From NCBI GenBank assembly GCA_039583875.1, contig CM077163.1:113283213-113347212 (forward strand): a stretch of 64,000 bases of DNA. Reading direction: 5' to 3'. Positions 30,739-41,947 of this stretch are shown here, piece by piece. Position 1 is the stretch's first letter, and each line of letters opens with the position of its first letter. The position numbers and the translations under genes are program-made. The DNA is from Platanthera guangdongensis (Eukaryota; Streptophyta; Magnoliopsida; Asparagales; Orchidaceae). The notes beneath the pieces are model-generated. The model ran no database searches. It saw only the letters and a list, made by a program, of their open reading frames with translations, and was not told the origin of the DNA.

Positions 30739-33700
30739 TTACTCTAAGTTTATCATTCCTAGTTCAATTTTAAATCTATTGAACTTAGCTTCTTCTAGGG
30801 GCTTAGTATACATATCAGCTAATTGTTCATCTGTTTTAACATATTCAAGTAAAATATCTTCTCTTCCTACATGCTCCCTAAGAAAATGATATTTAATTTC
30901 AATATGTTTTGTTCTACTATGGGATACATGATTATTAGCTATTGAAATAGCACTTGTAGAGTCACAAAAGAGTGGAGTTCTACTTACCTGAAATCCATAG
31001 TCCTCTAGCTGATGCTGTATCCACAGAAGTTGAGCACAACAACTTCCTGCAGCCACATACTCTGACTCTGCAGTGGAGATAACCACACTGGTTTGCTTTT
31101 TTGCTACTCTATGAAATTAGTCTCCCACCTAGGAATTGACAGGTTCCAGTAGTGCTTTTTCTATCTTCTTTGCATCCTGCAAAGTCTGCATCTGAATAAC
31201 CTGTTAGTTCAAAATCCCTATTCCTAGGGTACCAGAGGCCTAGATAGGGAGTGCCCTTTAGATATCTCAATATTCTTTTGACTGCTGTCAAATGAGACTC
31301 TTTAGGGCAGGCTTGATACCTTGCACAGACACATGTAGCATACATGATATCTGGTCTACTTGCAGTCAAGTATAATAGGGAGCCAACTATCCCTCTATAC
31401 AAGGTTTCATCCACAGGTTTCCCTGCATCATCCTTGCTAAGAGACATACTTGACCCCATTGGAGTCTTCATGGTACTGGATGAATCCATACCATACTTCC
31501 TTATGAGTTCTAGGGTGAACTTGGACTGACATATGGATAAACCACTTTCAGTCTGTTTAACTTGGAGACCAAGAAAAACTTCAGCTCTCCCATACTACTC
31601 ATCTCAAATTGACCTTGCATAAGTTTTGCAAACTTTTTGCAAAGGCTGCTTTCAGTAGACCCAAATATAATGTCATCTACATATATTTGGACAAGTATAA
31701 CTTTGCCTCTAGATTCCCTAAGGAATAGAGTCTTATCTATTTTCCCCCTTGAGAACTTGTTCTCAATGAGGAAACTAGATAGGGTTTCATACCAAGCCCT
31801 AGGGGCTTGCTTTAACCCATATAAAGCTTTCCTAAGTCTATAGACATGATGAGGTAGAGTTGAATCAACAAAACCTGAAGGCTGTTCCACATACACTTCC
31901 TCTTTAAGATTACCATTCAGGAATGCTGACTTGACATCCATTTGGTAAACCTTGAATCCTTGATAGGTTGCATAGGCCAAGAACATCCTTATGGCTTCCA
32001 GTCTGGCTACTGGAGCAAAGGTTTGATCAAAGTCAATACCTTCTTCTTGCCTATATCCTTTAGCAACCAATCTTGCTTTATTCTTAATGACGACCCCTTG
32101 TTCATCCATCTTATTCCTGTAGATCCACTTGGTTCCTATTATATTGTGGTCTTTAGGTTTAGGAACAAGTTCCCAGACCTTGCACCTCTTGAACTGATTA
32201 AGCACTTCTTGCATTGCTTCAGTCCATTGTGGATCTAGTATGGCTTCTTCAAACTTCTTATGTTCAACTTGAGATAGAAAACTGGAGTAGACTGCTGCAT
32301 TCAGGTTTCTGCTCCTTGTTTGTACCCCTTGTCTTGGATCTCCAATAATCTGCTCAACTGGATGATCTCTAAGATGCCTATTGGCTGGAGGCATCCTGAC
32401 TTCTGGTTGAACCTCTTCAGTTTCATCATCTTGCTGTACTCCTTGTACTTCTTCTGCATTTGGTACATGTAGTTCTCCCCCTGGACAACAGCCACTGTCT
32501 TCTACTTGCTGTCTTGCAGCAGGTATTTCTTCTATAGTAAGCTTGTCCATCTTCTTTGTTAAACCTGTGGGGCTGTATACACTACTAGACAACTCATTGT
32601 TAATAAGTTTAGTCTCATCAAAAACTACATGTACAGATTATTCTACAACGTGTGTAGATAAGTTGTAGACTCTATAAGCCTTACTGTTATTGCTGTACCC
32701 AACAAAAATTCCCTCTTGGGACTTGGCAACAAACTTTGTCAAGTAAGACTTTCCATTGTTAAGTATGAAGCATTTGCAACCAAAGATCCTGAAGTAGGAT
32801 AGGTTTGGTTTCCTGCCTTTCACAACCTCATAGGGGGTCTTGTTGAGGCCTTTAGTGATGGTAGCCCTATTTATAATATGGCATGCAGTGTTAACTGCTT
32901 CAGCCCAGAAATATTCTGGCAGTGATGTATCACTTAATAGGGTCCTACCAGCCTCTATCAAGGTCCTATTCTTCCTCTCAGCAATGCCATTTTGCTGAGG
33001 TGTTCTAGGTGAAGAGAATTCTTGAAATATCCCAAATTCTTCACATAGTTTTGTCATGCTATCAGACTGAAATTCAGTACCATGGTCACTTCTAATCTTG
33101 ACCACTGTACTGTCTAGTTCATTCTGAATTTGCTTGACAAAGTTATGGAATACACTAGGTGTTTCAGATTTCTGTCTTAAGAAGAACACCCAGGAAAACC
33201 TTGAGTAGTCATCTACAACTACAAAGGTATAGACCTTCCTACCTAAGCTGTGAACTGGCATTGGACCAAAGAGATCCATATGCAAGAGGTATAAACACCT
33301 CACAGCATCTTTGTTTTCTATGCTTCTAAAGGTGGATTTAGTCTGCTTGCCCTTTTGATAAGCTGAGCAAATACCATCTTTAACACACTTAACTTGAGGA
33401 CCATTCCTCACTAACTCTTTGCTAAAGGGTTTGCTAATAGTCTTGTAGTTAAGATGGGCAAGCCTCTTGTGCCATTTGACACAATGAGAGGTTGTCTCAT
33501 CAGCTACAAGACACACTGGAGAACCACTGTTCTCAACCATAATGTCTAAGCAATAGACATTCCTTTTCCTATAACCAGTCAAAATAATCTCTTGATCAGT
33601 TGACCTCTTGATATGACAACCATTTTTAACAAATGAGATGTCATACCCTACATCACTTAATTGACTTATACTTATTAGGTTGTGTTTCAACCCTTTAACA

Positions 33701-33906
33701 TAAGCCACTTGAGTAATGGTAACCAAGTTGCTAGAAATGTTACCAAATCCTTTGATGATTCCTTTTTCAGAACCACCAAAGGTTACTTTTGGACCATCTT
33801 TTATTGGAATGTAGTCCCTTAGTAATCCTCTAGTTCCAGTCATATGTCTGGAACATCCACTGTCCAAGTACCATGTTGGGGTATGGCCACTTGGACTCAC
33901 CTGCAA
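30739..33906 (-). pseudogene. Copia pol (PR-IN-RT-RH), internal 3, full length
   Basis: It spans 1056 codons from just after the gag stop to TAA 30739-30741. All domains are present: protease [13 protein letters not shown], integrase HHCC and DD35E blocks ([33 protein letters not shown]), RT with [10 protein letters not shown] and YVDDIIFGS, and RNase H with [10 protein letters not shown] and [11 protein letters not shown]. Breaks: TAA at 32638-32640, a one-base loss near 31570 and a one-base gain near 31100. The integrase zinc motif has CSAYQKGK in place of CSACQKGK, so a metal ligand is lost. It is therefore inactive. Confidence 0.93.
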
Positions 33907-33912
33907 AATAGA

Positions 33913-35955
33913 TTAATGAACCTTAGAACCCAAAGAATTCTTGGGTCCTTGGTACTTGTTAGTTTGCAACTTGACAAAACTACCTACTGGCTTTCCAACA
34001 GGTAATTTGCTACTCACTTTGGCACTAGCATTGTGCCAACAGTCCATTGCATAGTGGCCAACCTTGCCACAGCACCAACATTCAAACTTATTGTACCTTT
34101 GCTTAGGTACTGTCTTTGCTGTCTTATCTACAGCAGACTTGTTGAATGTTGGGGCTTTGCCCTTGGACTTGGACTTGGACTGCTCAGTCCTTGCAGGCCT
34201 AGTAAATCCCAGTCCAGCTTTACCCTTGTTATGAACAAATTCATCAATTATAGGTAACACTGACTTAGGTTTAGAAAACCTAGCAACAAGCTCTCTCTCC
34301 TTCTGAAGATTAATCTCCAGACTCTTGATTTGATCATTCTTATAGGTGATAGTCCCCATCTGAATCACTGTTATGTGTTTCAGTCTGGCTATCTCATTAA
34401 GCTTTTGATCAAATAGCTTCTCAGAATCTGTTGCAGCAACTTTGAGATCAACAATTTCCTTAGCCTGACTTTTGGCTAGGGACTTGCTCTTCTTATAAGC
34501 TTGCAACAACACTTTATATTCATCTATCAGCTGATGAATATCATCCTCAGACTCAGATACACTCTCATCACTTGATGATGATGAATCTGATTCTGTGCTG
34601 GAACAAGAAACTGAACTTAAAGTTGAACTTTGTACCTTACTGGGTCCTGGCTGCTCCAGGATTTTGTCACTCTCTGTTAAAGCCATTAGCCCTTGACATT
34701 GACTGTCTTCGTGTTCATATATAGACTCCATAATCTGCATGAATTCTTCTTCTTCTTCTTCAGCAAACAGCCCTATGTATGCCTCAGCATCAGACTCAGT
34801 TTCTGAAGAAGAGATATCTGATAGAGTCTTCTCCTTCTTGACAACAAAAGACTTTTCTTTCTTGCCTTTAAAATGAGTCTTCTTCTTGTCACTAGACTCT
34901 TTTCTCTTTTCAGGACAATCTGCAATAACATGGCCTTGCCTATTGCAGCAATAGCACACTATTTTTGAAACAGTTGCCTTGCTAAATTTAGTCCTCTTCC
35001 TGTCCTTCTTTGAAGACTTTTTGTTCTGATTGAAGTCTTCTTTTCCTTTTGAAGTAGAAGGCCTTGTCCTCCACTATTTCTTCTTCAAGAATTTCTGAAA
35101 ATGTCTAGTGAAGGCAGCAAAGTCTTCATCACTTTCACTGCTATCAGATTTTGTGCTGACTGTCTCATCTGACTCTGATTCAGCAACCTTTGGAGGTGGA
35201 GTTGGTGACTTATTCCTGTACTTTCTGGGGGCTTCTGTCTTGAAAGCTACAGTTCTTTCCTTGTGTTCATTTCTTGTTGATTTCTCCTCCTCTTTCCTCA
35301 CTGTCAACTACATTTCATATGACAACAATTTGCCAAACAGTGTAGGTGGAGGAATTTCTCCCAACTTAGCCATTTCTCTAATAGCACAGATCTTTGTGTC
35401 CCAATCTTTAGTTAGGGACCTTAGAAACTTGTCATTGAGTTCATAATTACTGAACTCTCTTCCATAAGACATGAGTTCATTCACTATCCTATAGAACTTC
35501 TTATAGCACTCAGTTATGCTATCACCCTTTCCTTGTCTAAAACTTTCATACTCTTGATTTAGCAAGAATTTTCTATCTTGCCTAACTTCTTCAGAACCCT
35601 CCATATACACAATAAGAGTATCTCACATCTCTTTGGCTGTCTTATAGTGTATTAGATTCTGAAAAGTTGCATCATCTATGACACTCACTATAATGTTTTG
35701 TGCCCTTTTGTCCATGGTGGCTAGGACAATCTCATACTTAGTCATTTCAGAGAAATCCTTTGGTGTTCTCTGATTTGCATCTAGAACTGATATCTTCATG
35801 GGCACATAAGGCCCTTCCTTTACTGTGATGTATATCCTAGGGTCCGAGGCTTCCATAAACAGCCTTACCCTTTCCTTCCAGATCCCAAATATCTCTTTCC
35901 TGCATAGAGGTAATTTCATGGATCCCAATTCCTTGTGATTCTCAGAGGAACCCAT
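33913..35955 (-). pseudogene. Copia gag, internal 3
   Basis: It starts at ATG 35953-35955 and ends at TAA 33913-33915, 681 codons including the stop. Capsid region, zinc knuckle CYCCNRQGHVIADC, serine-rich acidic stretch, coiled coil, and second knuckle CWCCGKVGHYAMDC are all visible. Nonsense codons: 35621-35623, 35305-35307 (shared with internal 2) and 35072-35074, all changes expected from C-to-T or G-to-A. No frameshift is needed along the whole length. Confidence 0.92.
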
Positions 35956-36060
35956 GGTTCTTGATTTTCTTGAATCTGTAATTTGACTTAGACTGAATCT
36001 GCCAATCAGGATCTACTCAGACTGTTAGTCCTTTTTGAGGAACCTCGCTTTGATAGCACT

Positions 36061-38106
36061 TGAAAGATATAGTACCTAAACACCTAGAGGGGGGGGGGGT
36101 GAATAGGTGACCAAATTCTTTTTAACTTTAATGGCAGCAATCAGTTATAAACACATAATCTAATCTACTTTTGCACAGCAATCACTCAGCATACACAGCA
36201 AACCACAATCACAGCAGACACAGAGTTTTATAGTGGTTCCCCAAGCTTTGGGTACATCCACTTTCCCCCTTCGCATATCTAGCAGTGTACTAGATTCGGC
36301 CAAACTTCTCCACTATCTCAGAACCCAAACTGGTTCCTACACCTCAGGCCCAAGGCCCTACAACTCAGCTTTTCCACAAAGCCTACACTCAGCCACAAGG
36401 CCTACACTCAGCCAACAAGGCCTACACTCAGCCACCAAGGCCTACACTCAGAGATTTCAATCTCCTACTCTCAGGCTCTCAAGCCCTACCCTCAGCCTTT
36501 ATAATTACAGGCTTACAAACACTCAGATCCAAAGGATCCTACAAGATAAAAATGAATTTACAAATGATAACTCAACAACTCAGAAACAAGAGAGGGGAGT
36601 TGAGAGTTTCTTGATGAGTTCTTGGAAGAACTCAGCTGGATTCAATCTGACTTAGCTTTCTTCAAAGCTTCTTGAAAGTAGAACTCAATTAGATTGACTC
36701 CTTCTGCAGTTGATCCTTGACCTCTACTTCTTAAGATCCAGAATATATCTGAACCCTTCTTCTCAGCCTAGTTCCAACGGTTGATTTCTTGGATGGAGCC
36801 CTCTCTCTCCAACTTCTTAGATCTGCACTTGGACAGCTAGATTTTCTTGTTTTGATACTTGATCAATAACTTGAACAACTCTGGGAACCACTTTTTGAAT
36901 AACTTCGACAACAACTTCTGTAGACTGTATGAGCCTATTTATAGGCCTTCTTCATGGTAACCGGCTGGTCCGGTCCATAACTGAATTCTGACATCTCTGA
37001 CAGGTTCTGTAGACCGGCTGGAACGGCAGCTGTCAAGTCATCCAGTCAATTCTTGAAAGTTCTCTAACTGTCTGAAAGTGTCGAGACTTTCTGTCTTTAA
37101 GTGTCGACACTTATAGACCAAGTGTCGACACAAGTTGTGTAAGTGTCGACACAAGTCTACAAGGTGTCGACACAACTCCTTGTGTTGTAGATTCTATGTC
37201 TCGACACAGTTTCTTCTACATGTGTCGACACTGAAATTGAGTGTCGACACAAGTACTTGATCTTCTATCTTTTGCTGAATTCTTCTAAGTGTCGACACAT
37301 CTCCTTTGTGTCGACACAACTTCTTGTGTTGAATTTGTTAAGTGTCGACACTACTTCTTGGTGTCGACACATAGTCTTCAATGTTGATACTTGCTGAGTG
37401 TCGACACAGCTCCTTGTATCGACACTTGATTCTTCTGTTGAGACTTCAACTGAGTGTCGACACATAGTATTAGTGTCGACACTTGTACTTAGAATATTTT
37501 GTTGATCTTGCTGTTCTTTGTTAAGTGTCGACACAGCTCCATGTGTCAACACTTTCTTCAAGTGTTGAGTCTTCAGCTGAGTGTCGACACATTGTTCTTG
37601 GTGTCGACACTTACTTCAAGTGTTGACTCTTCTATTGAGTGTCGACACATTGTTCTGGGTGTCGACACATATACTTAGTCTCTGCTGACTTTTGCTGAGT
37701 GTCGACACAGCTCCAAGTGTCGACACTTTCTGGTGTAGACACAGTTCTTCTAGGTGTTGACACTGCTGTTAAGTGTCGACACAGCTTTACTACACTTTTC
37801 TTCACTGAGTGTCGACATAGCTCCTTGTGTCGACACTTTCTGTCTGGTGTCGACTCAGCATCCCAGGTGTCGACACAATGACTCCAAGTGTCGACACTGC
37901 TTGCCTGAGTGTCGACACAAGTCTTCTTAAGTGTCGACACTTTCCCTCTGAGTGTCGACACATGGACTTAGAAATTTTTTGCTTCAGTCCTGAAAATACT
38001 TAACCTGCACAAGTAACTCAAAATACATCAAATACATTTTGATGTATATCATTGAGTTGGGTGAGGCTTCTTCAAATCAGGTACATTTAAACCAATGTAC
38101 CCAACA
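36061..38106 (-). repeat. L4: outermost 5' LTR of the Copia array (2046 bp)
   Basis: The left edge TGAAAGATATAG at 36061 abuts a PBS with one change (minus strand AGTGCTATCAAAGCG). The right edge ...ACCCAACA at 38106 is followed by the TSD GACGG. U3 holds the GTGTCGACAC array (about 37100-37965). Confidence 0.93.
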
Positions 38107-38111
38107 GACGG
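38107..38111. other. Target site duplication GACGG, right copy
   Basis: Identical to 12411-12415; it marks the right end of the Copia array and the point where gypsy A gag resumes. Confidence 0.92.
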
Positions 38112-39012
38112 AGTTGACCATATGCACGGAGGAATGGCTTGACATGGTGCAAGAGCTATTGGCGGGGATCCGTTGCCCGACCAACATGGCTGTATCATTG
38201 GCGGTGTCCGTCTTGGATCTACATGCTAAGAGGTGGTGGAAGTCACTCATGGGCTCCACGTTCCAAGGACGAGTGTATACCGAGATAAGTTGGAGCGAGT
38301 TCTCGGGTGTCTTCTTTGAGCACTTCATTCCTACATCGGCTCGAGATGAGCTCGAGCAGAGGTTTCTACTACTAGAGCAGGGATCAAAATCGGTTACGGA
38401 ATACCAGCGGGAGTTCCAGCATCTCGCAAGGTTCGCAGACTCATATGACTTGGATGATAGAGGATACGCCAAGCGTTTCTATAAAGGGCCGCGATATCTC
38501 CTAAGGTAGGCCCTTTTGTTTATAGCGGACGTTAGTTTGGCAGAGATTTTCGACATGATGAAGAGATTGGAGGCGGATCACTTGAGTAGTGGTAAGAGAC
38601 CTGCGGAGGGCGTGATGGAAGCTGGTCCAAGCAATAGAAGGAGGCGGAACTTCAGAGGAGGAAGAGGACATCAAAGAGGTGGAGGACGTTTCCACCGAGA
38701 CTTTAGAGTGGAGCATCCGATTCCGCAGCCGCCTGAGTTGCCTCCAACCGCCTCAGCCTCAACAGTTTCAGCAACATGAAGGGCGTCGTGGGCTGGTGTG
38801 TTTTGAATGCAACCAGCCGGGCCACATTCGATGTTTCTGCCCGTGGTTGTATGGGAATGTCCATCCTGCTCTCCCTCTGGCAGCTCCGCGGGGGCGTGGT
38901 TATATGCGTGGTCGAGGACGAGGACCGCGAGGAGGAAACCCCGGCCCTGCCCGGGATCAAGTGTACGCATTGGACATTGCGCAAGAACAGAATCCCCAAG
39001 ATGTGATTGCAG
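38112..39012 (+). pseudogene. Gypsy A gag, main part
   Basis: The frame resumes with TICTEEWLDMVQELLAG. The retrotransposon gag capsid follows: LHAKRWWKSLMGS, WSEFSGVFFEHFIP, ARDELEQRFLLLEQGSKSVTEY and HLARFADSYDLDD. These are typical of chromovirus gag (PF03732-like). A TAG at 38507-38509 interrupts the capsid end, and a frame change near 38700-38730 precedes the zinc knuckle CFECNQPGHIRCFC. After an RG-rich stretch the exon ends QNPQDVIAG at an apparent splice donor (39013). Gag binds RNA and forms the particle. B gag (58580-59709) aligns throughout. Confidence 0.85.
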
Positions 39013-39108
39013 GTATGATTTAATTGATTATCATGTTTTCATTGTCTAACTAAAGTTGCATGAGACATACTAGACACCTAGCAATAAGTTTTGGTTATTG
39101 GTACTTAG
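39013..39108 (+). other. Putative spliceosomal intron between gag and protease, gypsy A (96 bp)
   Basis: Donor CAG|GTATGA, AT-rich body with TTTTCATTGTCTAACTAA (a branch-point-like CTAAC), acceptor GTACTTAG|GC. Removing it joins VIAG to TVIVGGKTAYALFDTG, the usual gag-protease linker of this clade, in phase 1. Without splicing the frame meets TAA eight bases after the donor. The same position and phase are found in gypsy B. Confidence 0.65.
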
Positions 39109-39537
39109 GCACCGTGATAGTTGGCGGGAAGACGGCCTATGCGCTGTTCGATACCGGTGCCTCACACTCCTTTGTGTCTGAGGATTTCATTAAGGACATG
39201 GAGGGCATACAATACTTTACCGGTATAGCCCGACGAGTGCGCCTACCGGACGGCTCGGAGATTATTGCAACCGCTAAGTGCGAGTTCGAGATATTTATTG
39301 AAGGAAAGGCCTTTGATACACCTGCCACGGTCTTGAGAATGTCGGAGTTTGACATCATTTTGGGCATGACGTGGTTGGACTGGCACTTTGCAAGGATTGA
39401 TTTGAAGAGAAACGAATCTACTTGAGACATGGAGACTCAAACGTCATCTTCCAAGGTATTAGCTTCGCACCTCGCATGTTGCTATCTTTAGTTCAGACAG
39501 TAAAAGCCCATATGAAGGGGGATGAAGTCTTCATGAT

Positions 39538-39568
39538 CCCCGCATAGAGAGGTTGACTTCCAGATTAA
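39538..39568 (+). repeat. 31-bp duplicated segment (other copy 39644-39674)
   Basis: The sequence from CCCCGCATAGAGAGG to the following ATTAA is identical at 39538-39568 and 39644-39674. The second copy encodes [10 protein letters not shown] in its natural RT place; the first sits out of frame in the PR-RT linker and brings stop codons. It looks like templated filler from a repair event. Confidence 0.85.
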
Positions 39569-39822
39569 CAACAGTGGATATAAAAGACATACGGGTAGTG
39601 CGGGATTTCCCCGAGGTATTTCCTGAGAAACTGCCAGGATTACCCCCGCATAGAGAGGTTGACTTCCAGATTAATCTAGTACCGGGCGCCAAGCCGGTAT
39701 CCAAGGCCCCTTACCGAATTGCCCCGAAGGAACTCGCGGAGTTTAGAGTTCAACTACAAGAACTGGTGGAGTTAGGGTTCGTTCGCCCCAGTTCATCACC
39801 CTAGGGAGCCCCTGTATTGTTC

Positions 39823-39827
39823 ATGAA
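39823..39827. other. Target site duplication ATGAA, left copy
   Basis: ATGAA precedes the Copia TGTTGGG end and is repeated at 52064-52068 directly after ATCTTTCA. The RT frame VLFMKK continues across when one copy is removed. Confidence 0.95.
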
Positions 39828-39971
39828 TGTTGGGTACATTGGTTAAATGTACCTGATTTGAAGAAGCCTCACCCAACTCAATGATATACATCATAATGTA
39901 TTTGATGTATGTTGAGTTTACTTGTGCAGGTTAGGTGATTACTGGACTGAAGCAAAAAGTTTCTAAGTCCA

Positions 39972-40822
39972 TGTGTCGACACCCAGAGGGAAAGTGTCGA
40001 CACTCAAGAAAGCTTGTGTCGACACCCAGACAAGCAGTGTCGACATTTGGAGTCATTGTGTCGACACCTGGGATGCAGAGTCGACACCAGACAGAAAGTG
40101 TCGACACTTGGAGCTGTGTCGACACTCAGTGACGAAAAGTGCAGACAGAAAGTGTCGACACAAGGAGCTGTGTCGACACCCAGTGAAGCTGAGTCTACAC
40201 CAGATAGTGTCGACACTTGGAGCTGTGTCGACACTCAGCAAAAGACTGCAGAAACTAAGTTAAAGTGTCGACACCAAGAACAATGTGTCGACACACAACA
40301 AGAAGAGTCAGCACTTGAAGAAAGTGTCGACACCAAGAACAAAGTGTCGACACTCAACAGAAGATTCAACACATGAAGAAAGTGTCGACACAAGGAGCTG
40401 TGTCGACACTTAGTAAAGAACAGAATTATCAACAAAATATTCTAAGTACAAGTGTCGACACTGAGGGAATGTGTCGACACTCAGCTGAAGTCTCGACAGA
40501 AGAATCAAGTGTCGACACAAGGAGCTGTGTCGACACTTAGCAAGTATCAACATAGAAGACTATGTGTCGACACCAAGAAGCAGTGTCGACACTTAACAGA
40601 TTCAACACAAGAAGATGTGTCGACACAAAGGAGATGTGTCGACACTTAGAAGAATACAGCTAAAGATAGAAGATCAAGTACTTATGTCGACACTCAATTT
40701 CAATGTCGACACCTGAAGAAGAATCTGTGTCGAGACATACAAGGAGTTGTGTCGACACCTTGTAGACTTGTGTCGACACTTACACAACATGTGTCGACAC
40801 TTGGACTATAAGTGTCGACACT
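39972..40822 (+). repeat. GTGTCGACAC palindrome array in U3 (28 perfect copies)
   Basis: By direct count there are 28 perfect copies of GTGTCGACAC in 850 bp, plus one-base variants. Many come in pairs such as GTGTCGACACAAGGAGCTGT followed by the next copy. Spacers vary in length and sequence, unlike a CRISPR array. The array ends about 150 bp before the TATA box. The core TGTCGACA holds two head-to-head TGTC half sites. Confidence 0.97.
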
Positions 40823-40975
40823 TAAAGACAGAAATTCTCGACACTTTCAGACAGTTAGATATTTTCAAGAAATGACTGGATGACTTGACAGCTACCGTTC
40901 CAGCCGGTCTACAACACCTATCAGAGATGTCAGAAGACAGTTATGAACCAGACCAGCCGGTTACCATGAAGAAGG

Positions 40976-40987
40976 CCTATAAATAGG
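40976..40987 (+). promoter_or_regulatory. TATA box of the Sirevirus LTR promoter
   Basis: CCTATAAATAGG, conserved in every LTR of the family (51205-51216 in the 3' LTR; complement at 13290-13301 in L1). It is downstream of the palindrome array and a conserved block with two CCGGT-type motifs (CCAGCCGGTCTAC, CAGCCGGTTACC). Confidence 0.8.
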
Positions 40988-41833
40988 CACATACAGTTAA
41001 CAGAAACTGTTGATCACATTGTTGAAGAACAAGTTATTAAAGTGGTACACAGAGTATCAAATCAAGAAGATCTTGCAGTTCAAGTGCAGATCTAAGAAGT
41101 TGGAGAGAGAGGGCTCCATCCAAGAAATCAGCCGTTGGAACTAGGCTGAGAAGAAGGGTTCAGATCTATTCTGAATTCTAAGTGGCAGAGGTCAAGGAAC
41201 AACTGCAGAAGGAGACAATCTTATTCAGTTCTACTCAAGAAGCTTTGAAGAAAGCTAAGTCAGATTGTATCCAGGCGAGTTCTTCCTAGAACTCATCAAG
41301 AAACTCTCAACTCCCCTCTCTTGTTTCAGAGTCGTTGAGTTATTATTTCTATAATCTTTTTTATCTTGTAGGATCCTTTGGATCTGAGTGAATTGAAAGC
41401 CTATAATTATAAAGGCTGAGGGTAGGGCCTTTGGCCTGAGTGTAGGAGATTGTTATCTCTGAGTGTAGGCCTTGATTGGCTGAGTGTAGGCCTTTGTGGC
41501 TGAGTGTAGGCTTTGAGATAAAGCTGAGTTGTAAGGCTTTGGGCCTGAGGTGTAGGAACCAATTTGGGTTCTGAGATAGTGGAGAAGTTTGGCCGAATCT
41601 AGTACACTGCTAGATAGGCGAAGGGGGAAAGTGGATGTACCCATATCTTGGGGAATCACTATAAAACACTGTGTCTACTGTGCTGTGCTGTGATTGTTGC
41701 AGTGTATGCTATGTGTTTGCTGTGATAGAATAGTTAGAAATCTGTGATATTAACTGTCTGCTGCCATTAAAGTTTAAAAAGGATTAGGTCACCTATTCAC
41801 CCCCCTCTAGGTGTTTAGGTACCATATCTTTCA

Positions 41834-41947
41834 AGTGGTATCAAAGCGAGGTTGCTCAAAAAGGACTAACAGTCTGAGGAGATCCTGTTTGGCAGATTCA
41901 GTGTAAGGCAAAATACAGATTCAAGAAATTCAAGAAAATCAAGAAAC
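41834..41947 (+). other. Primer-binding site and leader, + strand Sirevirus
   Basis: AGTGGTATCAAAGCGAGG directly after the LTR; TGGTATCA pairs with the initiator-Met tRNA end. The leader runs to the gag ATG at 41948. Confidence 0.88.

Larger units (their letters stand above)
12416..38106 (-). mobile_element. Sirevirus multi-LTR array: four LTRs, three internal regions, one outer TSD
   Basis: All parts read right to left. From the 5' side: LTR L4 (36061-38106), internal 3 (27084-36060), LTR L3 (25059-27083), internal 2 (20830-25058), LTR L2 (18782-20829), internal 1 (13564-18781) and truncated LTR L1 (12416-13563). Inner LTRs are shared: each is followed by a PBS on one side and a polypurine tract on the other, with no TSD between. 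The outer TSD is GACGG. Such LTR-internal-LTR-internal chains are expected from unequal recombination between LTRs of one inserted element. Internal 2 and 3 share two nonsense codons that internal 1 or the + strand copy lacks. Confidence 0.88.
39109..39827 (+). pseudogene. Gypsy A protease and start of RT
   Basis: The aspartic protease is clear: AYALFDTGASHSFVS with catalytic D-T-G, then FDIILGMTWL. A frame change near 39415 and TAG at 39546-39548, within a 31-bp duplicated segment, break the PR-RT linker. The RT begins [20 protein letters not shown], then [13 protein letters not shown] and [11 protein letters not shown], followed by TAG 39802-39804 where a tryptophan is expected. The reading stops at 39827, where the second Sirevirus is inserted; RT continues at 52069. 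The protease cleaves the polyprotein during particle maturation. Confidence 0.85.
39828..41833 (+). repeat. 5' LTR of the + strand Sirevirus (2006 bp)
   Basis: It begins TGTTGGGTACATTGG and ends ACCATATCTTTCA, followed by the PBS. Near the start is an inverted repeat GTACATTGGTTAAATGTAC. U3 palindromes occupy 39972-40822, the TATA box is at 40976, and the C-run CACCTATTCACCCCCCTC lies near the end. Confidence 0.96.
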
